Shown in pieces: positions 35,183-43,365 of a stretch of 64,000 bases of DNA (the stretch's first letter is position 1; every line of letters begins with the position of its first letter). The notes under the pieces were generated by a model. That model was given only the letters and a program-made list of their open reading frames with translations. It made no database searches and had not been told where the DNA came from. The stretch comes from JAJDTR01 sp965220415 (GTDB lineage: Bacteria > Poribacteria > WGA-4E > JAJDTR01). Location: assembly GCA_965220415.1 (NCBI GenBank), contig OZ244829.1:1984001-2048000 (forward strand), in the 5' to 3' direction. Both the position numbers and the translations under genes were made by a program.

Positions 35183-36451
35183 TTGAAAGTTAGAGGATAC
35201 AGATTCATACTGGGCCTAGGAATCGCGGTCTTGCTGATGGCTTCGCATTTCGCTGCTCTCGCGGAGGACAAAAAGAGTCCAATCAAGATTGGCGGCGCCT
35301 TGCGGGTGAACTATGCCTATGGTACTTACGAGTCCGGTTCTTCCGACGATGAGGCCGTCCACCGCCGCGGCGATAGGATTGGAGACGCCGACCTTGAGAT
35401 TTTCCGAGTGAATGCGGATATTAAGCACGGCGACATCAGCAGCAGGATCGAATACCGATGGTACGACGGCTACAGCATGATTCACACCGCGTGGCTAGGG
35501 TATAACCTCGGTGAGTTGGGCACGGTCAAAGCCGGTATTGTGCGGGCACCTTTTGGGCCTACGGCTTACGGTGTCTCAAGCAGTTGGTTCTTCGATCAGC
35601 ATTTTTATGTCGGGCTTGCCGACGACATGGATCTGGGAATTACCTGGAGCGACACGTTCGGCAAGTTGGCGCTCGATGCGGGATACTTTCTAACGAGCGA
35701 ATTCCAGACCGATGGAGCTAGCCTTGCAAGTTCGCGGTACAGCTACGACATCGTCCCATGGGAAGAGAAAGCCGATGCGGACGGGAAGGTTGAATGGGGC
35801 GCGGGTGAGAACGGGTATGATGAGCAACATCAAATCAACCTACGCGGCATCTATTCGATTGAGAAGGTCGCGGATGTGGGTGCGTCGATTCAATACGGGT
35901 TGTTGAAACCCACGGAAGACATAGTTGATGACGGCGCGAATCACTATGCGGTTTCCGCGCACATGAAGAACGTGTTCTCGGACTTCACGCTCTTCACACA
36001 GTTTTCCTACTTTGCACACAATATTACCGATGAGACGCCCTGGGGAACCGGCGACCTCATCCCGATGGGGGCCTACGATTTCGCATGGCCCATAGCATCC
36101 AAAGGTATGATTCCCGCGTTATCCCTGCGTTACGGCGGGATAGATGCGTCAGGCTTCTCATGGCTTGACAGCGTTACGCCTTATATTGAGTGGAGCACCA
36201 TCATGAAATCGGTGGACAACTACAACAACAGCACGCTGATAACGTTGGGCGGGAGTTGGACACTCTTCAGTGCGCTGTATGTTTATAGCGATCTGGCGCT
36301 CTCCAACGGCAACTCCTTTGTCGGTAACGTTGACGCCGACGGAAACCAAGAGGACTACGCCAACATCTATACGGGAGCTGGTGACTTCGGCGCCAACGGA
36401 AACAACGCGTGGAACTGGCGCGCCAATTTGAACTTCGGTTACTATTTCTAA
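35183..36451 (+). CDS. outer-membrane porin
   Basis: 422 residues. Signal peptide (about 1-28, ending AALA-E), then a beta barrel of alternating amphipathic strands with typical porin turns (DADLEIFRVNADIKHGDISS, GELGTVKAGIVRAPFGPTA), ending in the C-terminal aromatic strand NLNFGYYF. Resembles phosphate-selective-porin-like proteins. It starts with TTG, 9 nt after AGGAGG. An ATG two codons earlier in another frame makes the overlapping mini-frame ATGTTTTGA. It is followed after 53 bp by a BCCT transporter, so it probably admits the same small zwitterionic solute. Confidence 0.8.
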   Translation: MKVRGYRFILGLGIAVLLMASHFAALAEDKKSPIKIGGALRVNYAYGTYESGSSDDEAVHRRGDRIGDADLEIFRVNADIKHGDISSRIEYRWYDGYSMIHTAWLGYNLGELGTVKAGIVRAPFGPTAYGVSSSWFFDQHFYVGLADDMDLGITWSDTFGKLALDAGYFLTSEFQTDGASLASSRYSYDIVPWEEKADADGKVEWGAGENGYDEQHQINLRGIYSIEKVADVGASIQYGLLKPTEDIVDDGANHYAVSAHMKNVFSDFTLFTQFSYFAHNITDETPWGTGDLIPMGAYDFAWPIASKGMIPALSLRYGGIDASGFSWLDSVTPYIEWSTIMKSVDNYNNSTLITLGGSWTLFSALYVYSDLALSNGNSFVGNVDADGNQEDYANIYTGAGDFGANGNNAWNWRANLNFGYYF

Positions 36452-36504
36452 GCGTCTACGCTTGAAGGCACAGACCTCTTGTTTGTCCAACCAGAAGGAG
36501 AATA

Positions 36505-38067
36505 TTGAAAATGCATGAAGAAGGAAACCAAACTAAACTGCCGCATGAGAGGGAGTACAGGAAGTTGTTCGGCTTGGAAATCTACTTGACTCCAGTGTTC
36601 GTGATTTCCAGTATTGTCATCCTCATCTTTATTGTCGGGGCGCTCGTATTTCAAGAAAGCGCGACAAAACTCTTCGGAGACATCCGCACGTGGCTTACCA
36701 CCAACCTTGACTGGTTGTTCATGATCACCGCTAATCTTGTCTTTCTATTTTGTCTGGTTGTGGCAGTCTCCCCGCTCGGCAAGGTGCGTCTCGGGGGGGC
36801 GGATGCGAAACCGGAATACTCCAATTTGACGTGGCTCGCCATGCTCTTCGCGTCAGGCGTGGGTATCGGTCTGCTGTTCTTCGGCGTGTCGGAGCCGATG
36901 TATTACTTGGCGAACCCTCCGCTCGGCATCGACGCCGGGACGGCGGAAGCCGCTACCGTCGGTATATCGGCGACGGTCTTTCACTGGGGGCTACACGGAT
37001 GGGCGATTTACGGCGTGGTCGGCCTTGCGCTCGGGTATTTCGCCTACAACCGGGGATTTCCTCTCACTATCCGATCGGCGTTCCATCCTTTGCTCGGAGA
37101 CCGCGTCTGGGGTTGGCCCGGCCATATCATTGATAGCTTCGCCATATTTGCCGGTCTGTTTGGGCTGGCGACTTCGCTCGGATTGGGAGTTCAACAGGTA
37201 ACTTCCGGCATGAACTATCTGTTCGATGTGCCCGCAACCAACACCACCATGGTGGTGCTGATTGTGGTGATTACGGCTATTGCTCTGACATCGGTGATGA
37301 CAGGGATTAATGTCGGTATCAAGCGTCTGAGCCAGTTCAACATAGTTCTCGCGTTCTTGTTGTTGTTGGCTGTTATCATTCTTGGTCCGACGCTCTACAT
37401 CTTTCGCAGCATGTTCGACGGGCTTGTTAGCTACGGTGCCAAAATTGTGCCGCTCAGCAACTGGATCGGGCGGGAAGACACAGGTTTCTTTCACGGCTGG
37501 ACCACGTTCTACTGGGCATGGTGGATCGCTTGGGCACCCTTCGTCGGCACCTTTATTGCCCGCATCTCGAAAGGGCGTACCGTACGCCAGTTTGTGATAT
37601 TTGTGCTGCTTATACCGACGCTGTTATGCCTAATCTGGTTCGGTGCATTCGGCGGCACCGCACTCCAGCAACACCTCGTCGAGGGGTATACCGGCGTGAC
37701 AGAGAACGTTTCCGCTTGGAAACTGGAGATTGCACTGTTCAAGATGTTTGACGAACTGCCGTGGACAAGGCTGCTTTCCTCCGTGGCAATGCTTCTGACC
37801 ATCATCTTTTTCGTGACGTCGTCGGATTCCGGTTCGCTCATTATTGACACCATCGCCGCCGGCGGCAAGATGGATGCGCCAAAACCTCAACGTGTTTTCT
37901 GGTGTACGATTGAAGGGTTGGTTGCCATCGCACTGTTGCTTGGCGGAGGTCTAAAATCCTTGCAGGCGGCGTCGCTCGCAAGCGGTTTTCCTTTCGCGAT
38001 TGTACTGTTAGGAATGGCGGTGTGCGTTTGGATAGGTCTTCGGAAAGAGGCGGCTGAATTGCGCTAA
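36505..38067 (+). CDS. BCCT family (betaine/choline/carnitine) transporter
   Basis: 520 residues, twelve membrane segments. Family landmarks: GVGIGLLFFGVSEPM, FHWGLHGWAIY, the aromatic-box segment FYWAWWIAWAPFVGTFIARI, SKGRTVRQF and TSSDSGSLIID. It takes up trimethylammonium or related solutes with Na+ or H+, for osmoprotection or catabolism. The start could be TTG 36505 (4 nt after AAGGAG) or ATG 36511 (10 nt). The C-terminus is short, without the long regulatory tail of BetP. It is co-oriented with the porin and lies behind its promoter. Confidence 0.92.
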   Translation: MKMHEEGNQTKLPHEREYRKLFGLEIYLTPVFVISSIVILIFIVGALVFQESATKLFGDIRTWLTTNLDWLFMITANLVFLFCLVVAVSPLGKVRLGGADAKPEYSNLTWLAMLFASGVGIGLLFFGVSEPMYYLANPPLGIDAGTAEAATVGISATVFHWGLHGWAIYGVVGLALGYFAYNRGFPLTIRSAFHPLLGDRVWGWPGHIIDSFAIFAGLFGLATSLGLGVQQVTSGMNYLFDVPATNTTMVVLIVVITAIALTSVMTGINVGIKRLSQFNIVLAFLLLLAVIILGPTLYIFRSMFDGLVSYGAKIVPLSNWIGREDTGFFHGWTTFYWAWWIAWAPFVGTFIARISKGRTVRQFVIFVLLIPTLLCLIWFGAFGGTALQQHLVEGYTGVTENVSAWKLEIALFKMFDELPWTRLLSSVAMLLTIIFFVTSSDSGSLIIDTIAAGGKMDAPKPQRVFWCTIEGLVAIALLLGGGLKSLQAASLASGFPFAIVLLGMAVCVWIGLRKEAAELR

Positions 38068-38103
38068 GAGCATTGGTAGGAGAGGTAACACGCCTCGACT
38101 TCT

Positions 38104-38142
38104 GTAGGAAAGGGCTCTCTAAGACATGAGTTCCTTTCCTAC
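38104..38142. repeat. palindromic element GTAGGAAAGG
   Basis: GTAGGAAAGG (38104-38113) and its exact complement CCTTTCCTAC (38133-38142) with a further GCTC/GAG pairing inside. It lies 37 bp after the BCCT stop and could serve as its terminator. It belongs to the same kind of repeat as 40210-40260. Confidence 0.5.
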
Positions 38143-38370
38143 GGGCTACCACTTCAAATCTTCGCCATCAACGAGAAAAGGTTAGGCAGATTCACCTTAG
38201 GGTCTCAACGTGTTCATAATCGAGTAGCTTTCACACCCGCCACAGGCTCAGGAGGATTGTTGTATTTTATCGGCGTACCACGTAGCGGGTATCGGTTTGC
38301 CTCGCTCCGTTGTGAAGCGCATTGCAAAATAATGACTTCAACCAACTCCCCTTCCTGAAAAGGCAAATCC

Positions 38371-38515
38371 CTTAGAACCTGTTTGAATAGTCGGCAGCAG
38401 AGCCATATTCAGTCATCTGGAGACAGTATCTATACACCTGCCGCCCCTCCGGGGCTTTTAGAGGCTGGTGCGCAGTGCGCACCCTACAAATTGTACTTTT
38501 CAAACAGGCTCTTAA
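38371..38515 (-). mobile_element. MITE-like element, family 1, copy B
   Basis: 145 bp bounded by CTTAGAACCTGTTTGAATAG and TTTTCAAACAGGCTCTTAA. Read on the minus strand it follows copy A (23187-23404) closely: TTAAGAGCCTGTTTG, AAGTAC, AGGGTG-GCACTG-GCACC, CCTCTAAAAGCCCC, GGGGCGGCAGGTGTATAGA, then TATTCAAACAGG. It lacks the internal duplication of copy A. No coding content. Nothing else is recognisable in 38143-38774. Confidence 0.75.
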
Positions 38516-38774
38516 TATTACCGCTTGATCTTGGCTGATAATAGTTTTTTTAGCACATTGAGATTAGTTTGCCAACTCCAAACAAAAATCTTAATGAAAG
38601 CCCTTGAGCAACACTGTTTTGAAATAAATGGCAGCGCGTGTCTGGACAGGCCTTCCACAGAATCCTGTTGATTCTTGGTAAACGACGCTCCTTACTTTGG
38701 CGTTATTCAAGTCACAAAGTGTGTTTAGCCCTGTCTTAGCGTGTCATTTTACGATGTGGAGAGGAGACATATAG

Positions 38775-39806
38775 ATGAAATATTTGAAACGGTGCGTGCT
38801 CCGCTTGTTCTTCCTGATGCTGTTCGTGCTGCCCTTGATAGCCCTTATTGTTCATGCAGATGCCGAGGTGCCCGCCAACGCCGTCGTTTTGATCGGCGAC
38901 AATGCGGGAATACCCGACGCCGACGCACAAACCGCGGCGATGTTAGTGCACGACGCCCTCCGCAAGCACGGCATATTTGTGCGAGAGCCCGTCTTCGAAG
39001 TCTCCGAGCGGGTGGACGTCTACCGCATTGTCATGCGCCCGCTGGGTACAAAAATCTTCGTGCGCTTGAGCGAAGAGAGGCCTGACGGAACAATTAGGGC
39101 TGAACGACAGATAATGTTGGCAGGTATCGAAGAGATGGTCTCGGCTGCTCCGAGGTTGGTCGATGCGCTTGTTAACAGAAAGCCAATCGATTCTACGATC
39201 GACATGGAAACTGTTACCGAACAGGATGCGCGGATTCACCGGAAGATTTCCGGGGAATCCCTTTGGCATGTAGGTATTCTGGGCACCTCAATCCCCGGCA
39301 CGGACATAATTGCGGAACCCGGTTTTGCGTTTGGTTGGTATTATGAAACGCCATCCTTTGCCGTAGGAACCGAGTATCGGGGTAGTGGGCGCGATAACTA
39401 TGAGGACGACAATGACGGCTTCTCCTTTTTCGCTTGGTCAATCGGCGGACGCTATTTTTTCAACAAACAAAATATTTCCGCTTATGTGGGCGGTGGGTTA
39501 GCCATAGTCAACGCCAGCTACGAAACGAGCGATGAAGGAAATCAACTGTACGACGACTTGTACGACGACTTGGGACAACGGTACGACGATTATCACTATT
39601 ACGGTTATGAGTCTGAGAGCGACACCGGATTGGGAGCATATGTCGTCGCCGGAATTGAACTCCTCCGTCTTACCGAGAGTCGGCTAAACCTCGAATTACG
39701 CATAGATAGACCGTTCTTTTCATTACCATCTCAAGACATGATGCCAATAACCTTTGGCATTTCCTTCTCTCGAAACTATGTTCCCGGCGCTTCCTGCTTG
39801 TTCTGA
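38775..39806 (+). CDS. secreted protein, probable small outer-membrane beta barrel
   Basis: 343 residues. Signal peptide (about 1-30, ending VHADA). The N-terminal half (31-160) has an alpha/beta look with AVVLIGDNAGIPDADAQTAA and RIVMRPLGTKIFVRLSEERP. From about residue 170 come alternating strands (FAFGWYYETPSFAVGTEYRG, FFAWSIGGRYFFNKQNISAY, LNLELRIDRPFF) ending in FGISFSRNY, as in small OmpA-like barrels. An Asp/Tyr-rich loop (YDDLYDDLGQRYDDYHYYGY) lies near 262. Ribosome binding site GAGGAG. No family recognised. Confidence 0.6.
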   Translation: MKYLKRCVLRLFFLMLFVLPLIALIVHADAEVPANAVVLIGDNAGIPDADAQTAAMLVHDALRKHGIFVREPVFEVSERVDVYRIVMRPLGTKIFVRLSEERPDGTIRAERQIMLAGIEEMVSAAPRLVDALVNRKPIDSTIDMETVTEQDARIHRKISGESLWHVGILGTSIPGTDIIAEPGFAFGWYYETPSFAVGTEYRGSGRDNYEDDNDGFSFFAWSIGGRYFFNKQNISAYVGGGLAIVNASYETSDEGNQLYDDLYDDLGQRYDDYHYYGYESESDTGLGAYVVAGIELLRLTESRLNLELRIDRPFFSLPSQDMMPITFGISFSRNYVPGASCLF

Positions 39807-39919
39807 TTTTGCTTGCGATTGTTCAATTGTCCAATTAAGATATACAGCGTACGAGTTACTGTGTGCCAACCAAGATTGGTTCTAAATGGATTCGAATCTT
39901 AAAAATGAGAAACAAATCC

Positions 39920-40162
39920 ATGAACTACAAAGACATTATTACAATCGAACCGGGCAAACGAGAGGGAAAACCTTGTATCCGTGGAATGCGAATCACGGTT
40001 TACGATGTTCTAGGCTATCTTGCTTCGGGAATGACACGCAAGGAGATCCTTGATGACTTTCCCTATTTGACCGAAACCGACATTCAGGCATGTCTAGCGT
40101 ATGCCGCTGACAGGAATCAACCGACCGAACAAAATCAAGCGAACGGGCAGCGAGTGCGATAG
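39920..40162 (+). CDS. DUF433 family antitoxin-like protein (orphan)
   Basis: 80 residues from MNYKDII. The full DUF433 pattern is present: ITIEPGKREGKPCIRGMRIT, VYDVLGYLASGMTRKEILDD and FPYLTETDIQACLAYAADR. These small winged-helix-like proteins normally pair with a downstream DUF5615 PIN-like toxin; no such gene follows. Earlier in-frame starts (ATG 39905, GTG 39863) exist, but MNYKDI is the family's usual beginning. An orphan antitoxin. Confidence 0.8.
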   Translation: MNYKDIITIEPGKREGKPCIRGMRITVYDVLGYLASGMTRKEILDDFPYLTETDIQACLAYAADRNQPTEQNQANGQRVR

Positions 40163-40209
40163 TTATACTCAGCACCGGTTAATTTTGCGCAATTGTGCAC
40201 CGAAGGTTT

Positions 40210-40260
40210 GTAGGAGCGATCTCCGAATCGCGACGGTCGGGAATCGGAATTCCCTCCTAC
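40210..40260. repeat. palindromic dispersed repeat GTAGGAG
   Basis: GTAGGAG-CGAT-TCCGA on the left faces TCGGAAT-TCC-CTCCTAC on the right. A half copy is at 8303. Such elements are scattered in intergenic DNA. Confidence 0.6.
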
Positions 40261-40320
40261 CGCCTGCAAAACTCATGCTCCATTTCTTGACTCTTAAAAA
40301 CGCAACTTCCAACAGCGTAT

Positions 40321-40356
40321 AGAGCGTATAGTATAGATAGAGCGTATAGTATAAAT
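40321..40356 (+). repeat. 18-bp tandem repeat, two copies
   Basis: AGAGCGTATAGTATAGAT followed by AGAGCGTATAGTATAAAT, with a partial AGCGTATAG just before. AT-rich, no coding role. Confidence 0.6.
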
Positions 40357-40364
40357 ATTGCGAT

Positions 40365-40393
40365 CAAGGAATGGTGGGCAGTGCCCACCCTAC
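40365..40393 (-). repeat. GTAGGGTGGGCA palindromic repeat, copy 1
   Basis: Read on the minus strand it gives GTAGGGTGGGCACTGCCCAC then CATTCCTTG, matching 62963-62990 nearly base for base. The core GGTGGGCA-G-TGCCCACC is also inside the MITE-like element at 23187. Confidence 0.6.
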
Positions 40394-40545
40394 ATTAGTT
40401 CGGTGCAAAAAACACTGGAGTCAGCAGAGCGCGCACTGAAATCAAGCGAATGGACAGTGTACGTGCCAATCATCTCTATGAAAAACTGTCCAAGCACCCC
40501 CTCGGACGCCCGCCACGCCATTCTCCAAATTATTTGAAAAAAAAC

Positions 40546-40574
40546 TTGACAAATCCTCACGCGCGGTTTATACT
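40546..40574 (+). promoter_or_regulatory. near-consensus sigma-70 promoter of the iron-type locus
   Basis: TTGACA (40546-40551), 17-bp spacer, TATACT (40569-40574). Transcription would begin near 40581, placing the two operators at 40605 and 40693 in the 155-nt leader of the porin gene. Confidence 0.75.
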
Positions 40575-40604
40575 TACCAAAATTTGTTTCAGAACCAATA
40601 CTTA

Positions 40605-40627
40605 TTGCGAATGAGTCTCAGTAGCAA
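40605..40627 (+). promoter_or_regulatory. Fur-like operator, site 1
   Basis: Core TGAGTCTCA centred at 40616. The flanking TTGC and GCAA arms (40605-40608, 40624-40627) make a 23-bp palindrome. About 12 of 19 bases agree with the classical Fur box. Located just downstream of the promoter. Confidence 0.6.
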
Positions 40628-40692
40628 TTCAAGGGTGTTCCATATCAATCGTACTTGTGGGCTTAGTCCGCTCACTTTTATTTGACTTGTTA

Positions 40693-40715
40693 TTGAGTTT
40701 GAGTCTCAATTGCAA
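40693..40715 (+). promoter_or_regulatory. Fur-like operator, site 2
   Basis: Core TTGAGTCTCAA centred at 40704 with outer TTG/CAA arms. It ends 10 bp before the ribosome binding site GGAGG of the porin, so bound protein could also block the start of translation's mRNA region being made. Confidence 0.6.
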
Positions 40716-40735
40716 TAATACAATCGGAGGTGTAA

Positions 40736-41938
40736 TTGCGATTTCTTTCTTGTGTTATTTTTGTTCTTATGGCAGTCCAAGTCACACCTGCCGATGCTGA
40801 ACGATTTGGAGTGTCGGGCTACGGGGTCATCAATTACGCCAAATTCGATTGGCAGATTGATCCGGAGCGGCGCGCCCACATTGATGTCGAGCGGTTTGTC
40901 GTCGCGCCCAAGTACCGGATGAGCGATAGCATACAGCTCGAAGCCGAGCTTGAGTTTGAGCACGGCGGCACCGGAATTACGATGGAGTTCGACAAGCTTG
41001 AGGAGTTCGGCGAGTTCGAAATGGAAGTTGAAAAGGGAGGCGAGGTCATCGTCGAAAAGCTCGCCGTCGTATTTGAAATCAAGCCTGAAATCAACGTTCG
41101 GATTGGACATATCATCGTCCCCGTTGGACTCCTCTCCAAGAGGCATCGTCCGGGACACTACTTTACTACCACTCGTCCCGAATCCGAATCGAACCTGATT
41201 CCAACCATCTGGCATGAAAATGGAATAGAGTTATTTGGAAAAATTGGTTCGTTGAGTTATCAAGCGCAAGTCGTCAACGGTTTGGACTCAACCGGCTTCA
41301 GTTCGCGCCGCTGGATTGTCGGCGGACACCAACTGCGATTTGAAACTGCAAATGCCGAGGACTTCGCACTCGTGGGCAGACTGGATTACACCGTCATTCC
41401 GGGAGCGGTTGCGGGTGTCTCCGGCTACTTTGGCAATAGTGCGAATAACCGCCCTAAACCGGACTTGTGGGATGACGCAAATGTCGGCATCTTTGACTTC
41501 CACTGCTTCTACGAGGTCGGTGCGTTAAAGGCTCGCGGCTTATTTCTTTACGGCAGACTCCAGAATTCAGACCTTGTCTCCAAAGCCAATCGGAACCTTT
41601 CGAACAACTTGAACGTAAAGCGAACTCCTGTCGGTAGCAAAGCCGTCGGCGGGTATCTTGAAGTCGGCTACAACGTACTCGCATTTCTCAAAACATCGCA
41701 GAATACCGAAAAAGTTCTCGACCTATTCGTACGATACGATAACTACGATACGATGGCTGCCGTTGAAGGCGAGATTTTCGACAACCCGCGTTGGGATCGT
41801 CAAACTTGGACATTCGGTACCAATTACCATCACCATCCGCAGCTAGTTTTCAAAGCACACTATTCCGCACGGAGATTGGGATCGAAAATTGATAACGCGG
41901 AAGATACCTTGGCACTCGGCTTCGGATTTCAGTATTAA
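40736..41938 (+). CDS. outer-membrane porin, phosphate-selective-porin-like, first gene of the iron-type locus
   Basis: 400 residues. Starts with TTG, 5 nt after GGAGG. Signal peptide (about 1-20, ending ADA-E). Barrel strands such as INYAKFDWQIDPERRAHIDV, IQLEAELEFEHGG and INVRIGHIIVPVGLLSKRHR. It ends with LALGFGFQY. The segment RIGHIIVPVGLLS is typical of O/P-type porins. An acidic stretch (EEFGEFEMEVEKGGE, about 84-100) may attract cations (inference). Two Fur-like operators precede it and an imelysin lipoprotein gene follows 25 bp later. Confidence 0.8.
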   Translation: MRFLSCVIFVLMAVQVTPADAERFGVSGYGVINYAKFDWQIDPERRAHIDVERFVVAPKYRMSDSIQLEAELEFEHGGTGITMEFDKLEEFGEFEMEVEKGGEVIVEKLAVVFEIKPEINVRIGHIIVPVGLLSKRHRPGHYFTTTRPESESNLIPTIWHENGIELFGKIGSLSYQAQVVNGLDSTGFSSRRWIVGGHQLRFETANAEDFALVGRLDYTVIPGAVAGVSGYFGNSANNRPKPDLWDDANVGIFDFHCFYEVGALKARGLFLYGRLQNSDLVSKANRNLSNNLNVKRTPVGSKAVGGYLEVGYNVLAFLKTSQNTEKVLDLFVRYDNYDTMAAVEGEIFDNPRWDRQTWTFGTNYHHHPQLVFKAHYSARRLGSKIDNAEDTLALGFGFQY

Positions 41939-41963
41939 CTTCAAATCAAAAAGGAGGAATCCA

Positions 41964-43049
41964 ATGAGATTCAACTTATCCACTTTCACAACAAGATTCT
42001 GTTTTCTCACTCTCTCCGCCCTTCTCGCCACATCATTTTTCCTCGTCGCATGCGGCGAAGACGACGATGACGGCGACGGACGGGCAGCCTCGGAAATCAC
42101 ACCCCGTGAACTTGAATATCTGAGCGCCACGACCGAGAATCTAAAATCGAAAACTTCCCAGTTGCGTCGGGCATGGGACCCGTCCGGAGAAAATTTCGCA
42201 TCCGAGGTCGCTAACGCCGGCACCTCAAGCACGATTTATAAGTCACATAAATCCGCGGTTCAAGAGATGGTCAACGGCATGATTGTCATTGCTGACGAAG
42301 TGGCTAACGGTAAAATTTCCGACCCGTTCAACGAGAGGGATACGACACTCGTCGAATCGCAGTTCAGCTTCAATTCCATAGCCGACTTCCAAGACAATAT
42401 CCGCGGCATCCAGAATGTCTACATGGGTAAATTTACTGCTGACGGCAAGGGACTGAACGAGTTTGTCGCGGGCAAGAACTCCTCGCTAGATTCCAGATTC
42501 CGGAGAGAGGTGCAAGCTGCGATTGACGCCATCGGGGCGATCCCAGACCCGTTCCGTGATTCAATCACTGCGAATCGTTCATCCGTCCAAGCGGCAATTG
42601 ACGCCGTCAGCAAGGTACAGCAAACATTGGAGGAGGATATCCTCAAGTTGGTGTTAAGCAGTGATTTCAATGATTTCGACGCCTCCACGATGTTAGACGA
42701 CTTCGCTAACAAGGTCGTGCTCGCCACCTATACCGATCTGGATAATAAAGCGAGTACGCTGCTAGAAGCGGTGAGAGAACTACAATCTAGTACGACTCAA
42801 ACGAACCTAGAGAGAGCGCAGGAGGCGTGGAAAGCGGCGCGGCGCCCATGGGAACAGAGCGAGGCGTTCCTGTTTGGTCCGGTTGATACCCAAGGACTCG
42901 ACCCGGCGCTTGATAGCTGGCCCGTTAATCGAGTGGACCTCGACGCGGTGCTCTCCAGCGGCAACACGTTGAGCCCATCGTCAATCGATGGTCTTGAAGA
43001 CACGCTAAAGGGTTTCCATACCATTGAGTACCTGCTATTCCGGAACTGA
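41964..43049 (+). CDS. imelysin-family (peptidase M75-like) lipoprotein with permuted domain order
   Basis: 361 residues from ATG 41964 (AAGGAGG ribosome binding site). Lipoprotein signal with lipobox LVAC (C30) and an acidic tether. Imelysin-like proteins bind iron or heme-related ligands at the outer surface. Here the usual second half comes first (SFNSIADFQDNIRGIQNVYM at about 138-157, then helices to ~230). The usual first half comes last (YTDLDNKASTLLEAVRELQ, WPVNRVDL, and GFHTIEYLLF with the GxHxxE motif at residues 350-359, two residues before the stop). In standard members GxHxxE lies in the middle. That is the circularly permuted (IPPA-type) layout. It lies between a porin and a di-heme protein. 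Confidence 0.85.
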   Translation: MRFNLSTFTTRFCFLTLSALLATSFFLVACGEDDDDGDGRAASEITPRELEYLSATTENLKSKTSQLRRAWDPSGENFASEVANAGTSSTIYKSHKSAVQEMVNGMIVIADEVANGKISDPFNERDTTLVESQFSFNSIADFQDNIRGIQNVYMGKFTADGKGLNEFVAGKNSSLDSRFRREVQAAIDAIGAIPDPFRDSITANRSSVQAAIDAVSKVQQTLEEDILKLVLSSDFNDFDASTMLDDFANKVVLATYTDLDNKASTLLEAVRELQSSTTQTNLERAQEAWKAARRPWEQSEAFLFGPVDTQGLDPALDSWPVNRVDLDAVLSSGNTLSPSSIDGLEDTLKGFHTIEYLLFRN

Positions 43050-43068
43050 TGGAGGATAGTCGGCGTTT

Positions 43069-43098
43069 ACGGTGAGCATTGTTAATCGTGCTCACCGT
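43069..43098. terminator. 10-bp perfect hairpin after the imelysin gene
   Basis: ACGGTGAGCA and TGCTCACCGT around a 10-nt loop, followed by a pyrimidine-rich CTTCTCC. It lies 20 bp past the stop and could end or attenuate the first transcript. The rest of the gap to 43365 shows nothing coding. Confidence 0.5.
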
Positions 43099-43365
43099 CT
43101 TCTCCGCCGGGACCATGTTCGTTACTTCCGACTTCAGGATGGGCCGTTCACCTGTCAAAGCCCTCACTTGTTGCCGCTAGTTCGACGGTTATTTGTTCAC
43201 CGGCGTCTAGGTCAACAGGAACCGTCGGTCCAAGTTACGATTCATAATTGCCTACCTTTCTGAGTTGTCTAACTCTCGATTAGATGGGATTTAATTTGCG
43301 AACGGCTCCAAAGTAATCCTCGTTTACACGTCTAGCTTTTTCGCGATACACATTGACAAAGAAGC

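Noticed and set aside
40321..40356. Short tandem repeat as a CRISPR-like array
   Set aside because: Only two abutting 18-bp units with no spacers.
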